From positions 726,126 to 790,125 of the forward strand of contig CAVNUY010000089.1 in NCBI GenBank assembly GCA_963691655.1: 64,000 nt of DNA, in the 5' to 3' direction. The number at the start of each line of letters is the position of its first letter. Position 1 is the first letter of the stretch. The notes beneath the pieces are model-generated. The model did not search any database and had not been told where the DNA came from. It worked only from the letters and a program-made list of their open reading frames with translations. This stretch comes from Toxonevra muliebris (lineage: Eukaryota; Arthropoda; Insecta; Diptera; Pallopteridae). The translations under genes and the position numbers were made by a program. Shown here piece after piece: positions 29,981 to 44,800 of this stretch.

Positions 29981-32398
29981 ATTAAAATTCGGAATTAAAA
30001 TTCGAAAATAAAATTCGGAACTAAAATTCGAAATTAAAATTCGGAATTAAAATTCGAAATTAAAATTCGAAATTGAAATTCGAAATTAAAATTCGGAATT
30101 AAAATTCGAAATTAAAATTCGAAATTAAAATTCGAAATTAAAATTCGAAATTAAAATTCGGAATTAAAATTCGAAATTAAAATTCAAAATTAAAATTCGG
30201 AATTAAAATTCGAAATTAAAATTCGGAATTAAAATTCGAAATTAAAATTCGAAATTGAAATTCGAAATTAAAATTCAGAATTAAAATTCGGAATTAAAAT
30301 TCGGAATTAAAATTCGGAATTAAAATTCGAAATTAAAATTCGGAATTAAAATTCGAAATTAAAATTCGAAATTGAAATTCGAAATTAAAATTCGAAATTA
30401 AAATTCGAAATTAAAATTCGAAATTGAAATTCGAAATTAAAATTCGAAATTAAAATTCGGAATTAAAATTCGGAATTAAAATTCGGAATTAAAATTCGGA
30501 ATTAAAATTCGAAATTAAAATTCGGAATTAAAATTCGAAAATAAAATTCGAAATTGAAATTCGAAATTAAAATTCGAAATTAAAATTCGAAATTAAAATT
30601 CGGAATTAAAATTCGAAATTGAAATTCGAAATTAAAATTCGAAATTGAAATTCGAAATTAAAATTCGAAATTAAAATTCGGAATTAAAATTCGGAATTAA
30701 AATTCGGAATTAAAATTCGAAATTAAAATTCGAAATTGAAATTCGAAATTAAAATTCGAAATTAAAATTCGAAATTAAAATTCGAAATTGAAATTCGGAA
30801 TTAAAATTCGGAATTAAAATTCGGAATTAAAATTCGAAATTAAAATTCGAAATTGAAATTCGAAATTGAAATTCGAAATTAAAATTCGAAATTAAAATTC
30901 GAAATTAAAATTCGAAATTAAAATTCGAAATTAAAATTCGAAATTAAAATTCTAAATTAAAATTCGAAATTGAAATTCGAAATTAAAATTCGAAATTAAA
31001 ATTCGGAATTAAAATTCGAAATTAAAATTCGAAATTAAAATTCGGAATTAAAATTTGAAATTAAAATTCGGAATTAAAATTCGAAATTAAAATTCGAAAT
31101 TGAAATTCGAAATTAAAATTCGGAATTAAAATTCGGAATTAAAATTCGGAAATTAAAATTCGAAATTAAAATTCGAAATTAAAATTCGGAATTAAAATTC
31201 GGAATTAAAATTCGAAATTAAAATTCGGAATTAAAATTCGAAATTAAAATTCGGAATTAAAATTCGAAATTAAAATTCGGAATTAAAATTCGAAATTAAA
31301 ATTCGGAACTAAAATTCGAAATTAAAATTCGGAATTAAAATTCGAAATTGAAATTCGAAATTAAAATTCGAAATTAAAATTCGAAATTAAAATTCGAAAT
31401 TAAAATTCGAAATTAAAATTCGAAATTAAAATTCGGAATTAAAATTCGGAATTAAAATTCGGAATTAAAATTCGGAATTAAAATTCGGAATTAAAATTCG
31501 GAATTAAAATTCGAAATTGAAATTCGAAATTAAAATTCGAAATTAAAATTCGAAATTAAAATTCGAAATTGAAATTCGAAATTAAAATTCGGAATTAAAA
31601 TTCGGAATTAAAATTCGGAAATTAAAATTCGAAATTAAAATTCGAAATTAAAATTCGGAATTAAAATTCGGAATTAAAATTCGGAATTAAAATTCGAAAT
31701 TAAAATTCGAAATTGAAATTCGAAATTAAAATTCGAAATTAAAATTCGAAATTAAAATTCGAAATTAAAATTCGAAATTGAAATTCGAAATTAAAATTCG
31801 GAATTAAAATTCGAAATTGAAATTCGAAATTAAAATTCGAAATTAAAATTCGAAATTAAAATTCGAAATTGAAATTCGAAATTAAAATTTGGAATTAAAA
31901 TTCGGAATTAAAATTCGGAATTAAAATTCGGAATTAAAATTCGGAATTAAAATTCGGAATTAAAATTCGAAATTGAAATTCGGAATTAAAATTCGAAATT
32001 AAAATTCGGAATTAAAATTCGGAATTAAAATTCGAAATTAAAATTCGAAATTAAAATTCGAAATTGAAATTCGAAATTGAAATTCGAAATTAAAATTCGG
32101 AATTAAAATTCGAAATTGAAATTCGAAATTGAAATTCGAAATTAAGATTCGAAATTAAAATTCGGAATTAAAATTAGGAATTAAAATTCGGAATTAAAAT
32201 TCGGAATTAAAATTCGAAATTAAAATTCGAAATTAAAATTAGGAATTAAAATTCGGAATTAAAATTCGGAATTAAAATTCGAAATTAAAATTCGGAATTA
32301 AAATTCGAAATTGAAATCGAAATTAAAATTCGAAATTAAAATTCGAAATTAAATTTCGGAATTAAAATTCGAAATTAAAATTCGAAATTAAAATTCGG

Positions 32399-32420
32399 AA
32401 TTAACATTCGAATTTTAATT
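32399..32420. repeat. Imperfect 22-bp palindrome with an inverted monomer
   Basis: Same structure as 19135-19156, with the mismatched C at 32405. Bases 32411-32423 read as a minus-strand monomer. It lies at the right end of copy B1 and is the partner of the perfect palindrome at 51542. Confidence 0.88.
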
Positions 32421-33489
32421 TCGGAATTAAAATTCGAAATTAAAATTCGAAATTGAAATTCGAAATTAAAATTCGTAATTAAAATTCGGAATTAAAATTA
32501 GGAATTAAAATTCGAAATTAAAATTCGAAATTAAAATTCGAAATTAAAATTCGAAATTGAAATTCGGAATTAAAATTCGAAATTAAAATTCGAAATTGAA
32601 ATTCGAAATTGAAATTCGAAATTAAAATTCGGAATTAAAATTCGAAATTGAAATTCGAAATTAAAATTCGAAATTAAGATTCGAAATTAAAATTCGGAAT
32701 TAAAATTAGGAATTAAAATTCGGAATTAAAATTCGGAATTAAAATTCGAAATTAAAATTCGAAATTAAAATTCGAAATTAAAATTCGAAATTGAAATTCG
32801 AAATTAAAATTCGAAATTAAAATTCGGAATTAAAATTCGAAATTAAAATTCGGAATTAAAATTCGAAATTAAAATTCGGAATTAAAATTCGAAATTAAAA
32901 TTCGGAATTAAAATTCGGAATTAAAATTCGGAATTAAAATTCGAAATTAAAATTCGGAATTAAAATTCGGAATTAAAATTCGAAATTAAAATTCGAAATT
33001 AAAATTCGAAATTGAAATTCGAAATTGAAATTCGAAATTAAAATTCGGAATTAAAATTCGAAATTGAAATTCGAAATTGAAATTCGAAATTAAGATTCGA
33101 AATTAAAATTCGGAATTAAAATTAGGAATTAAAATTCGGAATTAAAATTCGGAATTAAAATTCGAAATTAAAATTCGAAATTAAAATTAGGAATTAAAAT
33201 TCGGAATTAAAATTCGGAATTAAAATTCGAAATTAAAATTCGGAATAAAAATTCGGAATTAAAATTCGGAATTAAAATTCGGAATTAAAATTCGGAATTA
33301 AAATTCGAAATTAAAATTCGAAATTAAAATTCCAAATTAAAATTCGAAATTAAAATTCGAAATTAAAATTCGGAATTAAAATTCGAAATAAAAATTCGAA
33401 ATTGAAATCGAAATTAAAATTCGAAATTAAAATTCGAAATTAAATTTCGGAATTAAAATTCGAAATTAAAATTCGAAATTAAAATTCGG

Positions 33490-33511
33490 AATTAACATTC
33501 GAATTTTAATT
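33490..33511. repeat. Imperfect 22-bp palindrome with an inverted monomer
   Basis: Same structure as 32399-32420, duplicated 1091 bp downstream of it; the mismatched C is at 33496. Confidence 0.88.
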
Positions 33512-36500
33512 TCGGAATTAAAATTCGAAATTAAAATTCGAAATTGAAATTCGAAATTAAAATTCGAAATTAAAATTCGGAATTAAAATTAGGAATTAAA
33601 ATTCGAAATTAAAATTCGAAATTAAAATTCGAAATTAAAATTCGAAATTGAAATTCGGAATTAAAATTCGAAATTAAAATTCGGAATTAAAATTCGAAAT
33701 TAAAATTCGGAATTGAAATTCGAAATTAAAATTCGAAATTAAAATTCGAAATTAAAATTCGAAATTAAAATTCGGAAATTAAAATTCGGAATTAAAATTC
33801 GGAATTAAAATTCGGAATTAAAATTCGAAATTAAAATTCGAAATTAAAATTCGAAATTAAAATTCGAAATTAAAATTCGAAATTGAAATTCGAAATTAAA
33901 ATTCGAAATTAAAATTCGGAATTAAAATTCGAAATTAAAATTCGGAATTAAAATTCGAAATTAAAATTCGGAATTAAAATTCGAAATTAAAATTCGGAAT
34001 TAAAATTCGGAATTAAAATTCGAAATTAAACCTCGGAATTAAAATTCGAAAATAAAATTCGAAATTGAAATTCGAAATTAAAATTCGAAATTAAAATTCT
34101 GAATTAAAATTTGGAATTAAAATTCGGAATTAAAATTCGGAATTAAAATTCGAAATTAAAATTCGGAATTAAAATTCGAAATTGAAATTCGAAATTAAAA
34201 TTCGAAATTAAAATTCGGAATTAAAATTTGGAATTAAAATTCGGAATTAAAATTCGGAATTAAAATTCGAAATTAAAATTCGGAATTAAAATTCGAAATT
34301 AAAATTCGAAATTGAAATTCGAAATTAAAATTCGAAATTAAAATTCGGAATTAAAATTCGAAATTAAAATTCGGAATTAAAATTCGAAATTGAAATTTGG
34401 AATTAAAATTCGGAATTAAAATTCGAAATTGAAATTCGGAATTAAAATTCGAAATTAAAAATCGGAATTAAAATTCGAAATTGAAATTCGAAATTGAAAT
34501 TCGAAATTAAAATTCGAAATTAAAATTCGAAATTAAAATTCGAAATTGAAATTCGAAATTAAAATTCGGAATTAAAATTCGAAATTAAAATTCGGAATTA
34601 AAATTCGGAATTAAAATTCGAAATTAAAATTCGGAATTAAAATTCGAAATTAAAATTCGGAATTAAAATTCGAAATTAAAATTCGAAATTAAAATTCGAA
34701 ATCAAAATTCGAAATTGAAATTCGAAATTGAAATTTGAAATTAAAATTCGAAATTAAATTTCGAAATTAAAATTCGAAATTAAAATTCGGAATTAAAATT
34801 CGAAATTAAAATTCGGAATTAAAATTCGAAATTAAAATTCGGAATTAAAATTCGAAATTAAAATTCGGAATTAAAATTCGAAATTAAAATTCGAAATTAA
34901 AATTCGAAATTAAAATTCGGAATTAAAATTCGGAATTAAAATTCGAAATTAAAATTCGGAATTAAAATTCGAAATTAAAATTCGGAATTAAAATTCGAAA
35001 TTAAAATTCGAAATTAAAATTCGAAATCAAAATTCGAAATTGAAATTCGAAATTGAAATTTGAAATTAAAATTCGAAATTAAATTTCGAAATTAAAATTC
35101 GAAATTGAAATTCGAAATTAAAATTCGAAATTAAAATTCGGAACTAAAATTCGAAATTAAAATTCGGAATTAAAATTCAAAATTAAAATTCGAAATTAAA
35201 ATTCGAAATTGAAATTCGAAATTGAAATTCGAAATTAAAATTCGGAATTAAAATTCGAAATTAAAATTCGAAATTAAAATTCGGAATTAAAATTCGAAAT
35301 TAAAATTCGGAATTAAAATTCGAAATTAAAATTCGAAATTGAAATTCGAAATTGAAATTCGAAATTGAAATTCGAAATTAAAATTCGGAATTAAAATTCG
35401 GAATTAAAATTCGGAATTAAAATTCGGAATTAAAATTCGAAATTAAAATTCGAAATTAAAATTCGGAATTAAAATTCGAAAATAAAATTCGAAATTGAAA
35501 TTCGAAATTAAACTTCGAAATTAAAATTCGAAATTAAAATTCGAAATTGAAATTCGAAATTAAAATTCGGAATTAAAATTCGAAATTAAAATTCGGAATT
35601 AAAATTCGGAATTAAAATTCGAAATTAAAATTCGGAATTAAAATTCAAAAATAAAATTCGAAATTGAAATTCGAAATTTAAATTCGAAATTGAAATTCGA
35701 AATTGAAATTCGAAATTAAAATTCGAAATTAAAATTCGAAATTAAAATTCGGAATTAATATTCGAAATTAAAATTCGGAATTAAAATTCGGAATTAAAAT
35801 TCGGAATTAAAATTCGAAATTAAAATTCGAAATTAAAATTCGAAATTAAAATTCGGAATTAAAATTCGGAATTAAAATTCGAAATTAAAATTCGGAATTA
35901 AAATTCGAAATTAAAATTCGGAATTAAAATTCGAAATTAAAATTCGGAATTAAAATTCGAAAATAAAATTCGAAATTGAAATTCGAAATTAAAATTCGAA
36001 ATTAAAATTCGGAATTAAAATTTGGAATTAAAATTCGAAATTAAAATTCGGAATTAAAATTCGAAATTAAAATTCGAAATTAAAATTCGGAATTAAAATT
36101 CGAAATTAAAATTCGAAATTGAAATTCGAAATTAAAATTCGGAATTAAAATTCGGAATTAAAATTCGAAATTGAAATTCGAAATTAAAATTCGAAATTGA
36201 AATTCGAAATTAAAATTCGAAATTAAAATTCGGAATTAAAATTCGGAATTAAAATTCGGAATTAAAATTCGAAATTAAAATTCGGAATTAAAATTCGAAA
36301 TTAAAATTCGAAATTAAAATTCGAAATTAAAATTCGAAATTAAAATTCGAAATTAAAATTCGAAATTAAAATTCGAAATTAAAATTCGAAATTAAAATTC
36401 GAAATTGAAATTCGAAATTGAAATTCGAAATTAAAATTCGAAATTAAAATTCGAAATTAAAATTCGAAATTAAAATTCGAAATTAAAATTCGAAATTAAA

Positions 36501-37754
36501 ATTCGAAATTAAAATTCGAAATTAAAAATCGAAAATAAAATTCGAAATTGAAATTTGAAATTGAAATTCGAAATTAAAATTCGAAATTAAAATTCGAAAT
36601 TAAAATTCGAAATTGAAATTCGAAATTAAAATTCGAAATTAAAATTCGAAATTAAAATTCGGAATTAAAATTCGGAATTAAAATTCGGAATTAAAATTCG
36701 GAATTAAAATTCGGAATTAAAATTCGGAATTAAAATTCGAAATTGAAATTCGAAATTAAAATTCGAAATTAAAATTCGAAATTAAAATTCGAAATTGAAA
36801 TTCGAAATTAAAATTCGGAATTAAAATTCGGAATTAAAATTCGGAAATTAAAATTCGAAATTAAAATTCGAAATTAAAATTCGGAATTAAAATTCGGAAT
36901 TAAAATTCGGAATTAAAATTCGAAATTAAAATTCGAAATTGAAATTCGAAATTAAAATTCGAAATTAAAATTCGAAATTAAAATTCGAAATTAAAATTCG
37001 AAATTGAAATTCGAAATTAAAATTCGGAATTAAAATTCGAAATTGAAATTCGAAATTAAAATTCGAAATTAAAATTCGAAATTAAAATTCGAAATTGAAA
37101 TTCGAAATTAAAATTTGGAATTAAAATTCGGAATTAAAATTCGGAATTAAAATTCGGAATTAAAATTCGGAATTAAAATTCGAAATTGAAATTCGGAATT
37201 AAAATTCGAAATTAAAATTCGGAATTAAAATTCGGAATTAAAATTCGAAATTAAAATTCGAAATTAAAATTCGAAATTGAAATTCGAAATTGAAATTCGA
37301 AATTAAAATTCGGAATTAAAATTCGAAATTGAAATTCGAAATTGAAATTCGAAATTAAGATTCGAAATTAAAATTCGGAATTAAAATTAGGAATTAAAAT
37401 TCGGAATTAAAATTCGGAATTAAAATTCGAAATTAAAATTCGAAATTAAAATTAGGAATTAAAATTCGGAATTAAAATTCGGAATTAAAATTCGAAATTA
37501 AAATTCGGAATTAAAATTCGGAATTAAAATTCGGAATTAAAATTCGGAATTAAAATTCGGAATTAAAATTCGAAATTAAAATTCGAAATTAAAATTCCAA
37601 ATTAAAATTCGAAATTAAAATTCGAAATTAAAATTCGGAATTAAAATTCGAAATTAAAATTCGAAATTGAAATCGAAATTAAAATTCGAAATTAAAATTC
37701 GAAATTAAATTTCGGAATTAAAATTCGAAATTAAAATTCGAAATTAAAATTCGG

Positions 37755-37776
37755 AATTAACATTCGAATTTTAATT
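37755..37776. repeat. Imperfect 22-bp palindrome with an inverted monomer
   Basis: B2 partner of the site at 19135-19156 (offset 18620) and 4265 bp from the site at 33490. It has the same mismatched C (37761) and the same inverted monomer. Confidence 0.88.
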
Positions 37777-40700
37777 TCGGAATTAAAATTCGAAATTAAA
37801 ATTCGAAATTGAAATTCGAAATTAAAATTCGAAATTAAAATTCGGAATTAAAATTAGGAATTAAAATTCGAAATTAAAATTCGAAATTAAAATTCGAAAT
37901 TAAAATTCGAAATTGAAATTCGGAATTAAAATTCGAAATTAAAATTCGGAATTAAAATTCGAAATTAAAATTCGGAATTGAAATTCGAAATTAAAATTCG
38001 AAATTAAAATTCGAAATTAAAATTCGAAATTAAAATTCGGAAATTAAAATTCGGAATTAAAATTCGGAATTAAAATTCGGAATTAAAATTCGAAATTAAA
38101 ATTCGAAATTAAAATTCGAAATTAAAATTAGAAATTAAAATTCGAAACTGAAATTCGAAATTAAAATTCGAAATTAAAATTCGGAATTAAAATTCGAAAT
38201 TAAAATTCGGAATTAAAATTCGAAATTAAAATTCGGAATTAAAATTCGAAATTAAAATTCGGAATTAAAATTCGGAATTAAAATTCGGAATTAAAATTCG
38301 AAATTAAAATTCGGAATTAAAATTCGAAAATAAAATTCGAAATTGAAATTCGAAATTAAAATTCGAAATTAAAATTCTGAATTAAAATTTGGAATTAAAA
38401 TTCGGAATTAAAATTCGGAATTAAAATTCGAAATTAAAATTCGGAATTAAAATTCGAAATTGAAACTCGAAATTAAAATTCGAAATTAAAATTCGGAATT
38501 AAAATTTGGAATTAAAATTCGGAATTAAAATTCGGAATTAAAATTCGAAATTAAAATTCGGAATTAAAATTCGAAATTAAAATTCGAAATTGAAATTCGA
38601 AATTAAAATTCGAAATTAAAATTCGGAATTAAAATTCGAAATTAAAATTCGGAATTAAAATTCGAAATTGAAATTTGGAATTAAAATTCGGAATTAAAAT
38701 TCGAAATTGAAATTCGGAATTAAAATTCGAAATTAAAAATCGGAATTAAAATTCGAAATTGAAATTCGAAATTGAAATTCGAAATTAAAATTCGAAATTA
38801 AAATTCGAAATTAAAATTCGAAATTGAAATTCGAAATTAAAATTCGGAATTAAAATTCGGAATTAAAATTCGAAATTAAAATTCGGAATTAAAATTCGAA
38901 ATTAAAATTCGGAATTAAAATTCGAAATTAAAATTCGAAATTAAAATTCGAAATTAAAATTCGGAATTAAAATTCGGAATTAAAATTCGGAATTAAAATT
39001 CGGAATTAAAATTCGGAATTAAAATTCGGAATTAAAATTCGGAATTAAAATTCGAAATTGAAATTCGGAATTAAAATTCGGAATTAAAATTCGGAATTAA
39101 AATTCGGAATTAAAATTCGAAATTAAAATTCGAAATTAAAATTCGAAATTGAAATTCGAAATTAAAATTCGAAATTAAAATTCGGAACTAAAATTCGAAA
39201 TTAAAATTCGGAATTAAAATTCAAAATTAAAATTCGAAATTAAAATTCGAAATTGAAATTCGAAATTGAAATTCGAAATTAAAATTCGGAATTAAAATTC
39301 GAAATTAAAATTCGAAATTAAAATTCGGAATTAAAATTCGAAATTAAAATTCGGAATTAAAATTCGAAATTAAAATTCGAAATTGAAATTCGAAATTGAA
39401 ATTCGAAATTGAAATTCGAAATTAAAATTCGGAATTAAAATTCGGAATTAAAATTCGGAATTAAAATTCGGAATTAAAATTCGAAATTAAAATTCGAAAT
39501 TAAAATTCGGAATTAAAATTCGAAAATAAAATTCGAAATTGAAATTCGAAATTAAACTTCGAAATTAAAATTCGAAATTAAAATTCGAAATTGAAATTCG
39601 AAATTAAAATTCGGAATTAAAATTCGGAATTAAAATTCGGAATTAAAATTCGAAATTAAAATTCGGAATTAAAATTCAAAAATAAAATTCGAAATTGAAA
39701 TTCGAAATTTAAATTCGAAATTGAAATTCGAAATTGAAATTCGAAATTAAAATTCGAAATTAAAATTCGAAATTAAAATTCGAAATTAAAATTCGGAATT
39801 AAAACTCGAAATTAAAATTCGAAATTGAAATTCGAAATTGAAATTCGAAATTAAAATTCGAAATTAAAATTCGAAATTAAAATTCGGAATTAAAATTCGG
39901 AATTAAAATTCGGAATTAAAATTCGGAATTAAAATTCGAAATTAAAATTCGGAATTAAAATTCGAAATTAAAATTCGGAATTAAAATTCGAAAATAAAAT
40001 TCGAAATTGAAATTCGAAATTAAAATTCGAAATTAAAATTCGGAATTAAAATTTGGAATTAAAATTCGGAATTAAAATTCGGAATTAAAATTCGAAATTA
40101 AAATTCGAAATTAAAATTCGAAATTAAAATTCGAAATTAAAAATCGAAAATAAAATTCGAAATTGAAATTTGAAATTGAAATTCGAAATTAAAATTCGAA
40201 ATTAAAATTCGAAATTAAAATTCGAAATTGAAATTCGAAATTAAAATTCGAAATTAAAATTCGGAACTAAAATTCGGAATTAAAATTCGGAATTAAAATT
40301 CGAAATTGAAATTCGAAATTAAAATTCGAAATTAAAATTCGAAATTAAAATTCGAAATTAAAATTCGAAATTGAAATTCGAAATTAAAATTCGAAATTGA
40401 AATTCGAAATTAAAATTCGAAATTAAAATTCGGAATTAAAATTCGAAATTAAAATTCGGAATTAAAATTCGAAATTGAAATTCGAAATTAAAATTCGGAA
40501 TTAAAATTCGAAATTAAAATTCGAAATTAAAATTCGGAATTAAAATTCGAAATTGAAATTTGAAATTGAAATTCGAAATTAAAATTCGAAATTAAAATTC
40601 GAAATTAAAATTCGAAATTGAAATTCGAAATTAAAATTCGAAATTAAAATTCGGAACTAAAATTCGGAATTAAAATTCGGAATTAAAATTCGAAATTGAA

Positions 40701-41749
40701 ATTCGAAATTAAAATTCGAAATTAAAATTCGAAATTAAAATTCGAAATTAAAATTCGAAATTGAAATTCGAAATTAAAATTCGGAATTAAAATTCGAAAT
40801 TAAAATTCGGAATTAAAATTCGAAATTAAAATTCGAAATTAAAATTCGAAATTAAAATTCGAAATTAAAATTCGAAATTAAAATTCGGAATTAAAATTCG
40901 AAATTGAAATTCGAAATTGAAATTCGAAATTAAGATTCGAAATTAAAATTCGGAATTAAAATTAGGAATTAAAATTCGGAATTAAAATTCGGAATTAAAA
41001 TTCGAAATTAAAATTCGAAATTGAAATTCGAAATTAAAATTCGAAATTAAAATTCGAAAATAAAATTCGAAATTGAAATTCGAAATTAAAATTCGAAATT
41101 AAAATTCGGAATTAAAATTCGGAATTAAAATTCGGAATTAAAATTCGAAATTAAAATTCGGAATTAAAATTCGAAATTAAAATTCGAAATTGAAATTCGA
41201 AATTAAAATTCGAAATTAAAATTCGGAATTAAAATTCGAAATTAAAATTCGAAATTAAAGTTCGAAATTAAAATTCGAAATTAAAAATCGAAATTAAAAT
41301 TCGAAATGGAAATTCGAAATTGAAATTCGAAATTAAAATTCGAAATTAAAATTCGAAATTAAAATTCGGAATTAAAATTCGGAATTAAAATTCGAAATTA
41401 TAATTCGGAATTAAAATTCGGAATTAAAATTCGGAAATTAAAATTCGGAATTAAAATTCGGAATTAAAATTCGGAATTAAAATTCGGAATTAAAATTCGG
41501 AATTAAAATTCGGAATTAAAATTCGAAATTGAGATTCGAAATTAAAATTCGAAATTAAAATTCGAAATTAAAATTCGGAATTAAAATTCGAAATTAAAAT
41601 TCGAAATTAAAATTCGAAATTAAAATTCGGAATTAAAATTCGAAATTAAAATTCGGAATTAAAATTCGGAATTAAAATTCGAAATTGAAATTCGAAATTA
41701 AAATTCGGAATTAAAATTCGAAATTAAAATTCGGAATTAAAATTCGAAA

Positions 41750-44700
41750 TTAAAATTCGGAATTAAAATTAGAAATTAAAATTCGAAATTAAAATTCGAA
41801 ATTGAAATTCGGAATTAAAATTCGAAATTAAAATTCGAAATTGAAATTCGAAATTAAAATTCGAAATTTAACTTCGAAATTAAAATTCGAAATTAAAATT
41901 CGGAAATTAAAATTCGGAATTAAAATTCGGAATTAAAATTCGGAATTAAAATTCGAAAATAAAATTCGAAATTGAAATTCGAAATTAAAATTCGAAATTA
42001 AAATTCTGAATTAAAATTTGGAATTAAAATTCGGAATTAAAATTCGAAATTAAAATTCGGAATTAAAATTCGAAATTAAAATTCGAAATTGAAATTCGAA
42101 ATTAAAATTCGAAATTAAAATTCGGAATTAAAATTTGGAATTAAAATTCGGAATTAAAATTCGGAAATAAAATTCGAAATTAAAATTCGGAATTAAAATT
42201 CGAAATTAAAATTCGAAATTGAAATTCGAAATTAAAATTCGAAATTAAAATTCGAAATTAAAATTCGAAATTAAAATTCGGAATTAAAATTCGAAATTAA
42301 AATTCGGAATTAAAATTCGAAATTGAAATTCGGAATTAAAATTCGAAATTAAAAATCGAAATTAAAATTCGAAATTGAAATTCGAAATTAAAATTCGAAA
42401 TTAAAATTCGAAATTGAAATTCGAAATTAAAATTCGAAATTAAAATTCGGAACTAAAATTCGAAATTAAAATTCGGAATTAAAATTCGAAATTAAAATTC
42501 GAAATTGAAATTCGAAATTAAAATTCGGAATTAAAATTCGGAATTAAAATTCGGAATTAAAATTCGAAATTAAAATTCGAAATTAAAATTCGAAATTAAA
42601 ATTCGGAATTAAAATTCGAAAATAAAATTCGAAATTGAAATTCGAAATTAAAATTCGAAATTAAAATTCGAAATTAAAATTCGAAATTGAAATTCGAAAT
42701 TAAAATTCGGAATTAAAATTCGGAATTAAAATTCGGAATTAAAATTCGGAATTAAAATTCGGAATTAAAATTCGAAATTAAAATTCGGAATTAAAATTCA
42801 AAAATAAAATTCGAAATTGAAATTCGAAATTTAAATTCGAAATTAAAATTCGAAATTAAAATTCGGAATTAAAATTCGGAATTAAAATTCGAAATTGAAA
42901 TTCGAAATTAAAATTCGAAATTGAAATTCGAAATTAAAATTCGAAATTGAAATTCGAAATTAAAATTCGAAATTAAGATTCGAAATTAAAATTCGAAATT
43001 AAAATTCGGAATTAAAATTCGAAATTAAAATTCGGAATTAAAATTCGGAATTAAAATTCGAAATTGAGATTCGAAATTAAAATTCGAAATTAAAATTCGA
43101 AATTAAAATTCGGAATTAAAATTCGAAATTAAAATTCGAAATTAAAATTCGAAATTAAAATTCGGAATTAAAATTCGAAATTAAAATTCGGAATTAAAAT
43201 TCGGAATTAAAATTCGAAATTGAAATTCGAAATTAAAATTCGGAATTAAAATTCGAAATTAAAATTCGGAATTAAAATTCGAAATTAAAATTCGGAATTA
43301 AAATTAGAAATTAAAATTCGAAATTAAAATTCGAAATTGAAATTCGGAATTAAAATTCGAAATTAAAATTCGAAATTGAAATTCGAAATTAAAATTCGAA
43401 ATTTAACTTCGAAATTAAAATTCGAAATTAAAATTCGGAAATTAAAATTCGGAATTAAAATTCGGAATTAAAATTCGGAATTAAAATTCGAAAATAAAAT
43501 TCGAAATTGAAATTCGAAATTAAAATTCGAAATTAAAATTCTGAATTAAAATTTATAATTAAAATTCGGAATTAAAATTCGAAATTAAAATTCGGAATTA
43601 AAATTCGAAATTAAAATTCGAAATTGAAATTCGAAATTAAAATTCGAAATTAAAATTCGGAATTAAAATTTGGAATTAAAATTCGGAATTAAAATTCGGA
43701 AATAAAATTCGAAATTAAAATTCGGAATTAAAATTCGAAATTAAAATTCGAAATTGAAATTCGAAATTAAAATTCGAAATTAAAATTCGGAATTAAAATT
43801 CGAAATTAAAATTCGGAATTAAAATTCGAAATTAAAATTCGGAATTAAAATTCGAAATTGAAATTCGGAATTAAAATTCGAAATTAAAAATCGAAATTAA
43901 AATTCGAAATTGAAATTCGAAATTAAAATTCGAAATTAAAATTCGAAATTGAAATTCGAAATTAAAATTCGAAATTAAAATTCGGAACTAAAATTCGAAA
44001 TTAAAATTCGGAATTAAAATTCGAAATTAAAATTCGAAATTGAAATTCGAAATTAAAATTCGGAATTAAAATTCGGAATTAAAATTCGAAATTAAAATTC
44101 GAAATTAAAATTCGAAATTAAAATTCGGAATTAAAATTCGAAAATAAAATTCGAAATTGAAATTCGAAATTAAAATTCGAAATTAAAATTCGAAATTAAA
44201 ATTCGAAATTGAAATTCGAAATTAAAATTCGGAATTAAAATTCGGAATTAAAATTCGGAATTAAAATTCGGAATTAAAATTCGGAATTAAAATTCGAAAT
44301 TAAAATTCGGAATTAAAATTCAAAAATAAAATTCGAAATTGAAATTCGAAATTTAAATTCGAAATTAAAATTCGAAATTAAAATTCGGAATTAAAATTCG
44401 GAATTAAAATTCGAAATTGAAATTCGAAATTAAAATTCGAAATTGAAATTCGAAATTAAAATTCGAAATTGAAATTCGAAATTAAAATTCGAAATTAAGA
44501 TTCGAAATTAAAATTCGAAATTAAAATTCGGAATTAAAATTCGAAATTAAAATTCGAAATTGAAATTCGAAATTAAAATTCGAAATTGAAATTCGGAATT
44601 AAAATTCGAAATTAAAATTCGAAATTGAAATTCGAAATTAAAATTCGAAATTTAACTTCGAAATTAAAATTCGAAATTAAAATTCGGAAATTAAAATTCG

Positions 44701-44800
44701 GAATTAAAATTCGGAATTAAAATTCGGAATTAAAATTCGGAATTAAAATTCGAAATTAAAATTCGAAATTAAAATTCGAAATTGAAATTCGAAATTAATA
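41750..44800. repeat. Tandem duplication of about 1.5 kb
   Basis: TTTAACTTCG occurs at 41863, 43398 and 44646 (spacings 1535 and 1248). TTCTGAATT occurs at 42006 and 43541 (1535). TTCAAAAAT occurs at 42799 and 44321 (1522 = 1535 minus one monomer). The 14-mer CGGAAATTAAAATT follows each TTTAACTTCG. The second unit contains the only TTTATAATT monomer that I noticed (about 43550). B1 has a single copy of this block at 23.2-24.1 kb. Confidence 0.8.

Larger units (their letters stand above)
18405..32421. repeat. Higher-order repeat copy B1
   Basis: First of two collinear copies of a 14-kb segment; it overlaps the right part of A2. Markers and their partners in B2 are: TTTGG 18494/37114, TTAAGATT 18739/37359, TTCCAAATT 18977/37597 and the palindrome 19141/37761 (all offset 18620); the 14-mer 19314/38038 and TTCTGAATT 19653/38377 (18724); the rare AAATGGAAATT 22791/41307 (18516); TTGAGATT 23001/41530 (18529); TTTAACTTCG 23282/41863 (18581); TTATAATT 24251/44941 and 25611/46301 and TTCAAAAAT 25010/45700 (20690); TGCG 29689/48949 (19260); TTCTAAATT 30952/50473 (19521); the 14-mer 31147/50667 (19520). 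The match ends at the palindrome at 32399-32420. Confidence 0.85.
32040..33690. repeat. 948/1091-bp tandem duplication
   Basis: TTAAGATT occurs at 32146 and 33094 (948 bp apart). The inverted-monomer palindrome that follows occurs at 32405 and 33496 (1091 bp apart, measured at the C of CATTCG). The 143-bp difference (11 monomers) is explained by loss of a run containing TTCCAAATT from the first unit. The monomer order continues to match after the palindrome, up to a run that includes TTAGG, to about 32590 and 33680. Confidence 0.82.
32900..40900. repeat. Tandem duplication with a period near 4.27 kb
   Basis: Marker monomers in 32.9-37.2 kb recur in 37.2-40.9 kb: TTAAGATT 33094/37359 and the palindrome 33496/37761 (offset 4265), TTCTGAATT 34099/38377 (4278), TTCAAAAAT 35646/39677 (4031), AAAAATCG 36524/40139 (3615). 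The shrinking offset shows net losses from the second unit. This accounts for the 32.4-37.0 kb stretch between copies B1 and B2: the start of B2 is itself a repeat of this block. Confidence 0.78.
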
